Positions 35,931 to 44,528 of a stretch of DNA of 64,000 bases are shown here, piece after piece. Origin of the DNA: Fibrobacter sp. (GTDB taxonomy: Bacteria > Fibrobacterota > Fibrobacteria > Fibrobacterales > Fibrobacteraceae); contig JAGCPF010000001.1 in the NCBI GenBank assembly GCA_017642335.1, positions 62,001-126,000 on the forward strand. The letters are read 5' to 3'. How positions within the stretch are numbered: position 1 is the stretch's first letter; the number at the start of each line of letters is the position of its first letter. The notes under the pieces were generated by a model that saw only the letters and a list, made by a program, of their open reading frames with translations, ran no database searches and had not been told where the DNA came from. A program made the translations under genes and the position numbers.

Positions 35931-36146
35931 ATGACTTACTACTGCAAGAAGTGCGGCCAATCCTATTCGGATTTTGCGTACATGACGCGGCACGCCAATT
36001 GTCCTAAAGGCGGCCATTGTGAACCCTATGAAGGTCGTGAAACAGGTCCCTGGCATTGTAAGAAATGCGGGTGAACCTATACGGATTTTAAATATATGCT
36101 TCAGCATACTTACTGCGAAAAAGGCGGCAAGTGTGAGCCGTTTTAA
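35931..36146 (+). pseudogene. Two-repeat zinc-ribbon protein interrupted by in-frame TGA
   Basis: The first 47 codons give one unit: YYCKKCGQSYSDFAYMTRH, then Cys and GGHCEPY. A second unit follows in the same frame (WHCKKCG, stop, TYTDFKYMLQH, then CEKGGKCEPF and TAA), but the codon after CKKCG is TGA at 36072-36074. Trp or Gln is expected there. Either the gene is broken by one substitution or the stop is read through. Each unit has a C-x2-C pair, a His and two later Cys, suiting zinc binding. No family name is certain. Confidence 0.65.
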
Positions 36147-36253
36147 GGAGCAGTTCTGAGGAAAAATGTATGAATAAATATTACCATCAATGCCCCAAAG
36201 AGAGAAAAATATTATTTTAATGTTGAGCAAATTGAACTAAAAAAGGATAGCCC

Positions 36254-36904
36254 ATGTCAGAGAAAAATGATCTAGAGAAACAATTTGAAAACATGATTGT
36301 CCTTATTGACAAATTCGGAAAATCTGGCGTTGCCAAAGATGCCTCATCACTAGCTTCATCTACGGCAGATTTCGCTGGCAATGTAGCTTCTTCTGTGGCT
36401 AACATCGCATGCAGTGCCACAGGGGCTATTAAAGACGTCACTCTTGAAGTAATAGATCTTCCCAAAACTATTTTAGAAACCAGACAAAAACAAAAGGAAT
36501 GGGAACACGAAGAAAGAATGCATGAAAAAGAATTGCAGTATAAGGAAAAATTTATCAAAGAACAAGGAGAAATACTAAAATTTGCCATAGAAGCCTCCTT
36601 AAAGGTCTATGATAAAAAAGTAGATTTTTTCACAAAACGACTCGAAGATCTAGAAAAAACACATTGTATGGAACAAAAATTACTAAATGAAAGAATCGCC
36701 CACCTTGAAACAGAACGAAAAAATTGTATAGACAACATTGAGGCATTCACACGGTTATCGACCGATATAATGTATTTAGAAGACAAGAGCTCTGAACTAG
36801 AAATACATTACTTAAACGCCAAGGGAAATCTTGATGATTCAATAAAGGCCTTGAATTTAGAACTGCCAAACCATTTTGGGGCCAACTTTATTGGGAGAGA
36901 ATAA
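36254..36904 (+). CDS. Coiled-coil protein of unknown function
   Basis: The 216-residue protein has no signal peptide. Residues about 25-65 are small and non-polar (SSLASSTADFAGNVASSVANIACS), suitable for an amphipathic or membrane-associated helix. Residues about 75-210 are charged helix with long coiled-coil heptads. AAAGGA precedes the ATG. The stop is one base before the start of the next gene, another coiled-coil protein, so the two probably form a complex. It is strongly AT-rich compared with core genes. Confidence 0.7.
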   Translation: MSEKNDLEKQFENMIVLIDKFGKSGVAKDASSLASSTADFAGNVASSVANIACSATGAIKDVTLEVIDLPKTILETRQKQKEWEHEERMHEKELQYKEKFIKEQGEILKFAIEASLKVYDKKVDFFTKRLEDLEKTHCMEQKLLNERIAHLETERKNCIDNIEAFTRLSTDIMYLEDKSSELEIHYLNAKGNLDDSIKALNLELPNHFGANFIGRE

Positions 36905-36905
36905 A

Positions 36906-37802
36906 ATGAGTTCTCAAGTCCTTATCACAATTTTAGCAGCCGCGCTGCTAATTTTTTTATTTTTCTTCATTCTATTGCTCATAAGGAAAAAAGAACAAAA
37001 AAAAGAACAAGAAAAAGCAAAAAAAGAAAAAGAACAGGCCGTTTTAAACAATAAAATATCAAACACTGCTCAAATTATTTTTGACGAAATAAAAGACATT
37101 GATTTAATACCTAAAGCTCTAAATTTTATTGCTAGTTATGAAAAAGAATTAAAAACCTTGAAGAAGAATCGAAAAAGATGGGAAAAAGAGTACAATATCG
37201 AACAAAGTAAAAATTTTGTATCCAAACTATGGGGTGGAAAAAAGCGAAAAGAAGCAATAAACAATAAGAGAATCGAAATTTTATCTAAGATAGCTGAATA
37301 CGAAACCGAGAACTCCACTGAATACAAGAAATGTTTAGGTATATTGGAAAAAATTGACATTTCTTTTTACAACGAAAACAAATCTTCGGTCCAAAAAAAA
37401 TACGGAAAACTTATAAGCAATAGGCAAAAAGAAATAGAAAAAGAAAACACAGAAAAGCAGCGAATTAACGAAGAAAGAATAAGAAAACTTGTTTATTCTA
37501 AACGAATTCCGCAAATGATAGGAAGGTTAGAAGAATACGTCATCTTTTTGCAAAAACATACACGAGAACACACCAACATAAATTTAGAATCCTTGAGATA
37601 TATTGAAAACAGCCTAGATGAGATTCGTGCTATTAAGGACTATCTAGATCAAAAAGACATGAATAAACTAGAAACATGCTCTCAAAAAATCATGTTTATA
37701 CTTAAAAATTACAGGCTAGATGAAATGTTCCAAATAGATATACGTAGAGTTGAAGAATTGTTTTCAAAAATTATAGATAAAGTAGACTCAATATCAAGTT
37801 AA
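36906..37802 (+). CDS. Membrane-anchored coiled-coil protein
   Basis: The ATG at 36906, after GGGAGAG, gives 298 residues. A single hydrophobic segment (VLITILAAALLIFLFFFILL, residues about 4-24) is followed at once by Lys-rich sequence, so the bulk should be cytoplasmic. The rest is charged helix with several coiled-coil stretches. No enzyme motif is seen. It could tether its neighbours to the membrane. Only one base separates it from the upstream coiled-coil gene. Confidence 0.72.
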   Translation: MSSQVLITILAAALLIFLFFFILLLIRKKEQKKEQEKAKKEKEQAVLNNKISNTAQIIFDEIKDIDLIPKALNFIASYEKELKTLKKNRKRWEKEYNIEQSKNFVSKLWGGKKRKEAINNKRIEILSKIAEYETENSTEYKKCLGILEKIDISFYNENKSSVQKKYGKLISNRQKEIEKENTEKQRINEERIRKLVYSKRIPQMIGRLEEYVIFLQKHTREHTNINLESLRYIENSLDEIRAIKDYLDQKDMNKLETCSQKIMFILKNYRLDEMFQIDIRRVEELFSKIIDKVDSISS

Positions 37803-37853
37803 GGGAATTCCTTGTCTAACAAAACTTGCAAACTACGTCAGGAAGAATCTCTT

Positions 37854-38534
37854 ATGCAAAATCTTTCCAAACAAATTTTCATTCCCATTTTTGACAATAT
37901 GAAATTGGCTGAAAACGATTTTTGTCAAAAATGTAATGCCGCATACAAGACTCCATTATTGCCCTGGATTGTTGGCGGAGAATACGAAAAATCAAAATAT
38001 CGATTGATGATTGTAGGAAAGCCGCATCGTGGTGATGCAGTACCGGTTTCCAAGCATGCAGGTACAATGGATTATTGCATTGATTGGTTGATAAATTGTT
38101 CATGGGCGTATTGGTCCTATTCACGAGAAATCGCTCAGCAATTGTATGGCTCTACGGGAATGAACCAAATAGTCATGACAAATGTGGTAAAGTGTACAAA
38201 TACTGAAGGCAAAGATACCACAACGAATGAGATGCTTGACAATTGTATTCAAAGGAATGGGGTTATCTGGAGAGAAATCCGAGAAACGAGACCTCTCAAT
38301 ATTTTATTCTACACTCATAAACTTTGCGCTAGCTATCTACAAGCAATTCCATTCCAAAAGGAACTGATAAAAGAAGAAAGAAAAAGCGTAATGTGCGGAG
38401 CCAAGACAATGCCCTGGTGGGAAAGAGTTGTTTTGACAGATTGGGGAAAAGTCAAAATCCTAGTCACAAATCACCCAGAAAGAATGGACAAGGGCGATTA
38501 CGTAAAACTTATAACTGACTGGGTGAGAAAGTAA
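37854..38534 (+). CDS. Uracil-DNA glycosylase family 4-like protein, altered active site
   Basis: Family 4/5 UDGs excise uracil and hold a [4Fe-4S] cluster. Here FCQKC supplies the CxxC pair, and NVVKC followed 16 residues later by a second Cys (DNCIQ) gives the third and fourth ligands in the usual spacing. The motif-A region reads MIVGKPHRGD; the usual acidic residue of GEAPG is Lys. The motif-B region TNHPER keeps His-Pro. DNA or nucleotide binding without standard uracil excision is plausible. The start is uncertain: ATG at 37854 after AGGAAG, or TTG at 37812 after AAGGGA. Confidence 0.72.
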   Translation: MQNLSKQIFIPIFDNMKLAENDFCQKCNAAYKTPLLPWIVGGEYEKSKYRLMIVGKPHRGDAVPVSKHAGTMDYCIDWLINCSWAYWSYSREIAQQLYGSTGMNQIVMTNVVKCTNTEGKDTTTNEMLDNCIQRNGVIWREIRETRPLNILFYTHKLCASYLQAIPFQKELIKEERKSVMCGAKTMPWWERVVLTDWGKVKILVTNHPERMDKGDYVKLITDWVRK

Positions 38535-38535
38535 C

Positions 38536-38559
38536 AGCGACCCTAAACTAAGGGTCGCT
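38536..38559. terminator. Shared terminator between convergent genes
   Basis: AGCGACCCT and AGGGTCGCT make a perfect 9-bp stem with a 6-nt loop, between the ends of the UDG-like gene (plus) and the P-loop gene (minus). T tracts are short on both sides. Confidence 0.6.
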
Positions 38560-38572
38560 TCAGAATTCTTGG

Positions 38573-38950
38573 TTACTTGATTACCGAAATGATAGCTTGA
38601 GCATCCTTCGTATTATTAGATGTCTTGGCTATCACGCAATTTTGGGGAGCCATTGCTATGGCATCTTTCAAATTCCACCTAAATTTGTCGCTATAGGCGA
38701 GAATCAAATAATTGCATAATGCGTATTCATTTATAGCACCTCTACATTTCCAATAAAAGTCGCCCATTGAATAGAAAGCAACGCTTTTGCCACGATAACT
38801 TAAAACCGACTCAAAATCCATCGAATTTTTACCTAGGGGAATCTTCTCCTTTATTATTGAGGCTCCATGTCTTATCAAATTATCGTAGGTAAGATTGATT
38901 GTTGTCGTTTTCCCCGTATTAGATTTACCTGCTAACAGAATGATTTTCAT
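38573..38950 (-). CDS. Small P-loop NTPase
   Basis: The protein opens with MKIILLAGKSNTGKTTT, a Walker A motif at the extreme N-terminus. The start at 38950 follows GGAGG; an upstream ATG at 38992 would add 14 residues and also has a possible ribosome-binding site. The remaining 110 residues have no clear Walker B by eye (LILAYSDK and NCVIAKTS are candidates). It could be a nucleotide kinase-like or ParA-like protein. It runs opposite to the rest of the island. Confidence 0.65.
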   Translation of the reverse strand: MKIILLAGKSNTGKTTTINLTYDNLIRHGASIIKEKIPLGKNSMDFESVLSYRGKSVAFYSMGDFYWKCRGAINEYALCNYLILAYSDKFRWNLKDAIAMAPQNCVIAKTSNNTKDAQAIISVIK

Positions 38951-38992
38951 ACCGTAAATTCCTCCGCTAAGTGGCTTTATTTCTTTTTTCAT

Positions 38993-39325
38993 TTATAATC
39001 CTCAAAATTAATTTATTTATCCTATACATTCATTCGAATAGAATGTTGTCTATAGAGACCTGAATTCACAGGTCCGACCCTATGTTTCACCGATTGTGAA
39101 ACTTTGAATGGTTAAACGATATGGGAAAAATGAAACCCAATTATAGTCGAGCCTCAATGTTGAAGTCCCGCAAAATTTCCTACTTGACAGGATTATTCTT
39201 CTCACCGATGCTTTATAGCGCTTAGTCGACCGCAACCTGTAAGTAAGGACATTAATAAATATACGAAAAAAAGTACTCTTATCAATTCCAGAAACACCCT
39301 AATCACTGAATAATACGAAAGATTT
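38993..39325. other. Non-coding stretch at the right end of the island
   Basis: This AT-rich region between the P-loop gene and the right direct repeat shows no convincing ORF, RNA gene or integrase remnant. Short inverted pieces occur, for example CCTGAATTCACAGG near 39059, but none is strong. Confidence 0.4.
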
Positions 39326-39511
39326 CGCTCGTTGCAGGAGCCCAACGACCCCGTGCAGGCCGACAGAGTGTCGTTCGCGGCCGGCATCGCCGAATACAAC
39401 CCGCAAACCGACGAATCGGTGGCGGACGTGCTGAAACGGGCCGACTCGTTCATGTACATCAACAAGAAGCACATCAAAAAGCGCGAACCCGTCCAGGAAG
39501 CGTGGGAATAA
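39326..39511 (+). pseudogene. 186-bp direct repeat, right copy: 3' fragment of a DGC gene
   Basis: The fragment encodes the last 61 residues of a GGDEF protein (RSLQEPNDPVQADRV to KKREPVQEAWE) with no start codon or upstream gene. It is the right copy of the repeat at 29671-29856. Its 3' end, with TAA and REPVQEAWE, may be the original end of the host gene or belong to a lost paralogue. Confidence 0.9.
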
Positions 39512-39538
39512 TTCCAATCTTTACACTTTTCAAGATTC

Positions 39539-40666
39539 TTAATAAGAATCTTCACCGGAAGCGCCTACCGACATATTTGGAGCATCGACAATTTCACTCT
39601 TAAGGGCAATCTTCGAGAGGCAAGACCTGAATTCGTCCTCATTGGACTTTTCGAAGCTCCTCGCCGTAAAGAATTCCTGCTTCGTTCCATTCACCGTATA
39701 GTTCGTGGTGTAGAACTGACCCACGGAATGCAAGTTGCTTTCGTTGCAGAGAGATTCCGTCATGGTCTGGTAAGCATAGTCTAAAAAGCAAGTATCGCTC
39801 TTGTTCGAAACCGTAATCTTGAAGGACCTGTTATATTTATCTCGATCGGTAATGACTACATCGTCCAAGAACCTCACGTCGGAATATTTCATCTCGAAAA
39901 CTTCATCCTTGATAGCAAAGCTGAACGTTCCCTTGTCATGGGACAAAATCCGGATATCATTTCGATCGAAAAATTCCTCGGCACTTCTCTTACTCAATAC
40001 TGTAATATCATAAGGATACACTTCCAGACGATTTCGTTCATCCAATAACTTGTTCATTACGCCAGCCGTATATTTGGAATAGAGCATCTCCGTTTGACTG
40101 AAGTCATGCTCGACAACTTTCACTTGTACGGAATTACCCGAAAAAGTGTAAATCACCCGCGACGAGCCATCTTCCCATTCCAAGCATTGAAAAAGATCCG
40201 TCGGATCGTAATTGCACGGAGTAACTTCCCATTCGCCATCAAGGGAGCCCGCCTTTCCGCCAAGCAGCACCAAGTCCGAAGAGAAATAAACAAAATCCCC
40301 TTCCGAGTTATAATTGTACAAAACCAGGGCATCATCAATAAACTCATAAGCGTAGATTAGATCTCTCACATCGGGATCGGCACTCACCCAGGTCATGGCG
40401 GAATCCGTTCTATCGACGGAGCAAAAACCCACATAGTTCTCTTCGTGAATGGTGACACGATGAAGCGAGTCGTTAACGGAAAATCCATGATTATACGACG
40501 TAGACATCGCCTCCGAATCATTGGAATCACCCGAAGATCCATTAAAAAAATTGCCCGAAAAGACCTTGGAGGAATCGTTAGAGGAATCACTAGGAGATGA
40601 GCTTTTATCATCGCCACAAGCCCACATCAAGAACGGAATCAATCCCAAAATGCAAATCTTTTTCAT
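39539..40666 (-). CDS. Lipoprotein of unknown function
   Basis: The start at 40666 gives MKKICILGLIPFLMWACGDD with the lipidation Cys at residue 17. A Ser/Asp-rich spacer (SSSPSDSSNDSSK) follows, then about 300 residues with no recognised domain. Scattered cysteines suggest disulfides. The style is that of the many Fibrobacter surface lipoproteins. It lies just outside the right repeat of the island and has no obvious partner gene. Confidence 0.75.
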   Translation of the reverse strand: MKKICILGLIPFLMWACGDDKSSSPSDSSNDSSKVFSGNFFNGSSGDSNDSEAMSTSYNHGFSVNDSLHRVTIHEENYVGFCSVDRTDSAMTWVSADPDVRDLIYAYEFIDDALVLYNYNSEGDFVYFSSDLVLLGGKAGSLDGEWEVTPCNYDPTDLFQCLEWEDGSSRVIYTFSGNSVQVKVVEHDFSQTEMLYSKYTAGVMNKLLDERNRLEVYPYDITVLSKRSAEEFFDRNDIRILSHDKGTFSFAIKDEVFEMKYSDVRFLDDVVITDRDKYNRSFKITVSNKSDTCFLDYAYQTMTESLCNESNLHSVGQFYTTNYTVNGTKQEFFTARSFEKSNEDEFRSCLSKIALKSEIVDAPNMSVGASGEDSY

Positions 40667-40722
40667 AACGTCAAATATAATACTATTTATCCGCCTCATC
40701 GCGATAGTAAAAGAGGGGGAGA

Positions 40723-40741
40723 TTCCCGGTCAAACCGGGAA
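40723..40741. repeat. REP-like palindrome
   Basis: TTCCCGG-TCAAA-CCGGGAA, set in GAGGGGGAGATTCCCGGTC and followed by GAATGACAAGCCGGGA, looks like one copy of a dispersed intergenic palindrome of the kind used as REP elements. Only one copy is clear in this window. Confidence 0.45.
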
Positions 40742-40842
40742 TGACAAGCCGGGACGAGGATGACAAAATGGGGTGGAACGGGCAAAATGAGGCGAAAATT
40801 GCCCTTTTTGGCGTTTTTTAGGCAATTTTTAAGGAAAAGAAC

Positions 40843-40873
40843 GAAAAAAGCCCCGAATCGAACGACTCGGGGC
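40843..40873 (-). terminator. Terminator after tRNA-Ser
   Basis: On the minus strand GGCCCCGA pairs with TCGGGGCT and is followed by six Ts. It begins about 9 nt after the tRNA 3' end and serves it as terminator. Confidence 0.8.
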
Positions 40874-40881
40874 CTTTTCAG

Positions 40882-40970
40882 CGGGAAGAGCGAGATTCGA
40901 ACTCGCGATAGGATTAAGTCCTATACGTCCTTAGCAGGGACGCGCCTTCGGCCAGCTCGGCCATCTTCCC
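40882..40970 (-). tRNA. tRNA-Ser(GCU)
   Basis: An 89-nt class II tRNA folds with acceptor stem GGGAAGA/TCTTCCC and discriminator G. The anticodon loop CTGCTAA gives GCU. A long variable arm (TATAGGACTTAATCCTA) and the TTCGAAT T-loop fit tRNA-Ser. CCA is not encoded. Confidence 0.95.
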
Positions 40971-41071
40971 ATCTTGGGGACACTAATTTACTTAATTTTC
41001 ACGTTTTTTTCAAGGGTCGAGGCCCAAAAAATTCTAGATTTTGGTAGATTCCTCTTACACCCACATCCAAA

Positions 41072-44000
41072 ATGCGAATTTTTAAAAAGCCTTTGAAAAT
41101 TGCCGCAGCGTTCGCCCTGGTCGGCCTCATTTGCTGCATCCCCGCATACATCGTCGTGTTCAAGATCCTCCCCGAACAGGATCCCGACAACCAGTTCAAC
41201 CGCAACACCATCCTCCAGGTGCTCAGCGGAGAGACCCGCGTCTATTTTAATGACGGCAACGAGCTGCTCGGCGCCTTCTTCGACGCGAACCACCGCGTGT
41301 ACGTGCCCTACGGCGACATCCCGGTGAACATCGTCAACGCGCTGGTGGCCGCCGAAGACGCCGGCTACTGGAACCACAGCGGGTTCAGCTTCCACGGTTT
41401 CGCGCGCGCCATGGCCCGCAACATCCGCGAGGGGCACCTCCGCCAGGGCGGCTCCACGCTCACCCAGCAGGCGGTCAAGAACATTTTCGGCCGCGAGGAA
41501 CGCAGCGTCAAGGAAAAGCTCAAGGAGCTGATGAACGCGCTCCGCATGGAAAAGCACTTCAGCAAGGAAGAAATCCTGGAATTCTACCTGAACCAGTTCC
41601 ACGTTTCGGGCACGGGCAAGGGTGTCGCCATCGCGGCGCAGTACTTCTTCAACAAGGAACTCAAGGACCTGACGCTTGCCGAATGCGCCTTTATCGCAGG
41701 CTCGGTCAAGGGCCCGTTCAACTACGACCCGTTCATCCAGCGCTCCACCGAACGCCGCGAGAAGGCCATCGCCCGCGGTCAGGAACGTCTCAAGTACGTG
41801 CTCGAACGCATGCTCGACGAGGGCTACATTGAGAAGGAAGACATGGAAAAGGCGCTCGCCAAGCCGCTCGAGTTCAACCACGGCAACTTCCGCTTCACCA
41901 TGAGCACCACGCTGGAACGCCTCGAAGAAAAGCTTGACAGCGACTACTTCCACGACCTGTTCCAGAAGGAAGGCATCGAGGACTGGCGCAAGGCGCAGCT
42001 CGTCATCGTGACGACTCTCAACGCGAAGAGCCAGGACGCCGCGAAGCGCGCCCTCCAGACCAACATAAGCAACCTGCAGATGCAGCTCGGCGGTTTCGTG
42101 CTGCCCAAGGCTGAATTCGGGAACCGCGCCCAGAGCGCGCGCAAGGGCGACTACCTCTACGGCACGGTCGACAGCGTGTTCTTCGACGAAGCAGGCAAGC
42201 TCAAGTCCCTCACGCTCAGCTTCGGCCAGCTCAAGGGCATTGTCACCGAAAAGGCCGTGAAGGAATTTGCAAAGCAGGTCGGCGGCGACGTGAACAAGAT
42301 TCTCGCTTCCCAGCTCAAGCAGGGGGCCATCCTCCTAGTGAGCATCCTTTCGGACGAACTGCAGGACGGCTACGCCACCTGCAAGATAGAGACGGAACCG
42401 GTATTGCAGGGTGCGCTGTTCGCCTTGCAGAACGGCAAGGTCATCGCAAGCCAGGGCGGTTTCCACAACACGGGTTTCGACCGCAGCTTCAAGGCGCTGC
42501 GCCAGCTCGGTTCCAGCTGGAAGCCTCTACTTTTCGCACTCGCGCTCAAGTACCACTGGAACTACCTCGACGAACTGGAGAACGAGTACAACGCCTTCCA
42601 GTACGTGAACCAGTTCTACTTCCCGCGCCCCGACCACAAGAACAAGGGTGACGTGGTGAGCATCGCCTGGGCGGCCACGCGCTCCGAGAATATCGCGAGC
42701 ATCTGGCTCCTGGAACACCTGCTCGACAAGCTGAGCGACGAGGAATTCCACGACGTCGCCGCGAAGAACGAAATGGCCCGCAAGCCCGACGAGGAATCCA
42801 AGGCATTCTTCGAACGCCTGCGCGACAAGTTTGGCCTCACCATGAAGGAAGACGTCAAGCGCGAGATTGAATTCACCCGCGCCCGCGACGCCCTCGTGGA
42901 ACGCTACAAGAACGAAGGCCTCTATGCACAGGCGCGCGCCATGCAGGCGCTGCGTTACGGAAGCTTTACCGACGTGGGCATCAAGCAGGCCAAGCGCGAC
43001 CCCTCTGCTGTTCGTTACTTGCGCCACAACTTCAAGAACTACTCCGAAGTCCTGCGCAACCGCGAAAACGAAATTCTCATGAACGGGCTCACCGAAACGT
43101 TCGCCTCCCTCGAATCGGTCGAACTGTTCCCTAACTTCTCGCTGGCCGACTTCAAGCGCCTGAGCACGATGGTCGAGCCCACCGACCCCGAGAGCGACTA
43201 TCTCGATCCCGAGCACCTGCGTTACTGGCCCGACTACCGCCGCGCACTCGCCATGTCGGAATTTGCGAGGTTCGCAGGCGAAATCGGCATCAAGCAGAAG
43301 TTGCAGAAGGTGTTCAGCATGCCGCTCGGCGTGAACGACATTACTTTGAGCGAAATTACAACTGCCTACCAGACGATTCTTACGGGCAAGGTGTTCAAGT
43401 GCAAGGACGGCGACTGGACCGAGCCCTGCCTCATCAAGGAAATCAAGAACCGCGACGGACGCACCATCTTCAAGAACGATACCGAAAGCAAGGTGGTCCT
43501 GGACGATGCAGTCACCACGCAGATGGGCGCGATGTTACGCTCCGTGTTCAAGAACGGAACCGCCCGCAGCCAGTACGCGAACATCACCGTCTCGAACCCC
43601 GAAGGCGCACAGAAGCTGCGCTACCCGGCGCTGGGCAAGACAGGTACCACGAACGACTACCGCAACGTGGCCTTCATGGGCGCGCTCCCGACATACGTCA
43701 AGGACAAGAACGGCATAGCGCTCGATTCCGTGGTGGCCATCGGCAGCTACGTGGGCTTCGACGACAACAAGCCGCTAAAGTCCGGACGCACACGTATCGC
43801 AGGTGCTAGCGGCGGCCTCCCGCAATGGGCGGCATTCGCGAAGGAAGAAATCGGAATCCTCGGCATCCCGGAACAAATCGACTTCCTCGACATTTCCATG
43901 ATGGCCAGCGGCGAAGTCCCGCTGATACTGACAAACGAACGCGGAGAACTCACGGTCGACCCGATGACGGGCCGGGCGATGGCGGGCGCAAGCAGTGCGG

Positions 44001-44332
44001 AAGGCAGGCCGCTCCCGTGGCTCGACGTGCCGGGATTCACCCCGCCGCAGGTTCAGGAACGCGCCGCAGCCGCAAGCGCCGAAATGGGAATTCTCACCAG
44101 TATGCCGATGCCCACCGTGACCGACTCCAGCGAGCCCGCCATCGAAGGGGCCATCGGCCCCGATGCTGGCTCCATGAGCCAGCCGCCCGCCCCGCAGCCT
44201 GCGCAGGATATGACGCCCGCTACCGCTGGACAGCCTGTAGCCCCGAAGGCCGCAGCAATGCCCAAAGACGACGACTGGGATTTGCCTGAAGGATTAGGCG
44301 GAAACGCGTTTGTGCCTATAGAAGCGGATTAG
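41072..44332 (+). CDS. Class A penicillin-binding protein (PBP1-like)
   Basis: This bifunctional enzyme polymerises and cross-links peptidoglycan. One N-terminal membrane helix (residues about 9-33) precedes a GT51 glycosyltransferase domain with catalytic Glu in VAAEDAGYWNHSGF and RQGGSTLTQQAVKN. The transpeptidase domain has an SxxK motif in LGSSWKPLLF, SxN in RSENIASIW and KTGT in LGKTGTTND. It is large, at 1,086 residues, with an insertion between the SxN region and KTG and a Pro/Ala-rich C-terminal tail of about 100 residues. GC content is high, as for a core gene. Confidence 0.93.
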   Translation: MRIFKKPLKIAAAFALVGLICCIPAYIVVFKILPEQDPDNQFNRNTILQVLSGETRVYFNDGNELLGAFFDANHRVYVPYGDIPVNIVNALVAAEDAGYWNHSGFSFHGFARAMARNIREGHLRQGGSTLTQQAVKNIFGREERSVKEKLKELMNALRMEKHFSKEEILEFYLNQFHVSGTGKGVAIAAQYFFNKELKDLTLAECAFIAGSVKGPFNYDPFIQRSTERREKAIARGQERLKYVLERMLDEGYIEKEDMEKALAKPLEFNHGNFRFTMSTTLERLEEKLDSDYFHDLFQKEGIEDWRKAQLVIVTTLNAKSQDAAKRALQTNISNLQMQLGGFVLPKAEFGNRAQSARKGDYLYGTVDSVFFDEAGKLKSLTLSFGQLKGIVTEKAVKEFAKQVGGDVNKILASQLKQGAILLVSILSDELQDGYATCKIETEPVLQGALFALQNGKVIASQGGFHNTGFDRSFKALRQLGSSWKPLLFALALKYHWNYLDELENEYNAFQYVNQFYFPRPDHKNKGDVVSIAWAATRSENIASIWLLEHLLDKLSDEEFHDVAAKNEMARKPDEESKAFFERLRDKFGLTMKEDVKREIEFTRARDALVERYKNEGLYAQARAMQALRYGSFTDVGIKQAKRDPSAVRYLRHNFKNYSEVLRNRENEILMNGLTETFASLESVELFPNFSLADFKRLSTMVEPTDPESDYLDPEHLRYWPDYRRALAMSEFARFAGEIGIKQKLQKVFSMPLGVNDITLSEITTAYQTILTGKVFKCKDGDWTEPCLIKEIKNRDGRTIFKNDTESKVVLDDAVTTQMGAMLRSVFKNGTARSQYANITVSNPEGAQKLRYPALGKTGTTNDYRNVAFMGALPTYVKDKNGIALDSVVAIGSYVGFDDNKPLKSGRTRIAGASGGLPQWAAFAKEEIGILGIPEQIDFLDISMMASGEVPLILTNERGELTVDPMTGRAMAGASSAEGRPLPWLDVPGFTPPQVQERAAAASAEMGILTSMPMPTVTDSSEPAIEGAIGPDAGSMSQPPAPQPAQDMTPATAGQPVAPKAAAMPKDDDWDLPEGLGGNAFVPIEAD

Positions 44333-44435
44333 AGACTAGAATCTAGGATCTAGAGGCTAGGGGAAAATATCACGGCTTCGCCGTCTGTTATTAGCGCACG
44401 AAGTGCGTGATTCTTATTCACTAGCCTCTAGTCTC
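44332..44435. repeat. Structured intergenic inverted repeat
   Basis: GAGACTAG at 44332 pairs with CTAGTCTC at 44428, and CTAGAGGCTAG at 44350 pairs with CTAGCCTCTAG at 44421. Inside are two hairpins, ACGGC/GCCGT and CGCAC/GTGCG. The whole could fold as a cruciform and starts on the last base of the PBP gene. It may act as its terminator or be a small mobile repeat; related TAGCTAGG/CTAGCC pieces occur at 46486-46535. Confidence 0.6.
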
Positions 44436-44528
44436 CCCCAAAAGGGGCCATGCCCACATAAGTGCTAAAGCACTAAGTGGTCAAAGGTATTCTCTAACCT
44501 CTCCCCTATTACCTATATTTACTTTTTG

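Noticed and set aside
29857..39325. Search for an integrase or transposase that could explain the island
   Set aside because: No gene in the interval has tyrosine or serine recombinase or DDE motifs that I can see, so I do not call it a transposon or ICE.
39202..39555. Minus-strand frame over the right direct repeat
   Set aside because: It resembles the antisense frame at 29637-29879 only because the DNA is the same repeat; no ribosome-binding site and no family.
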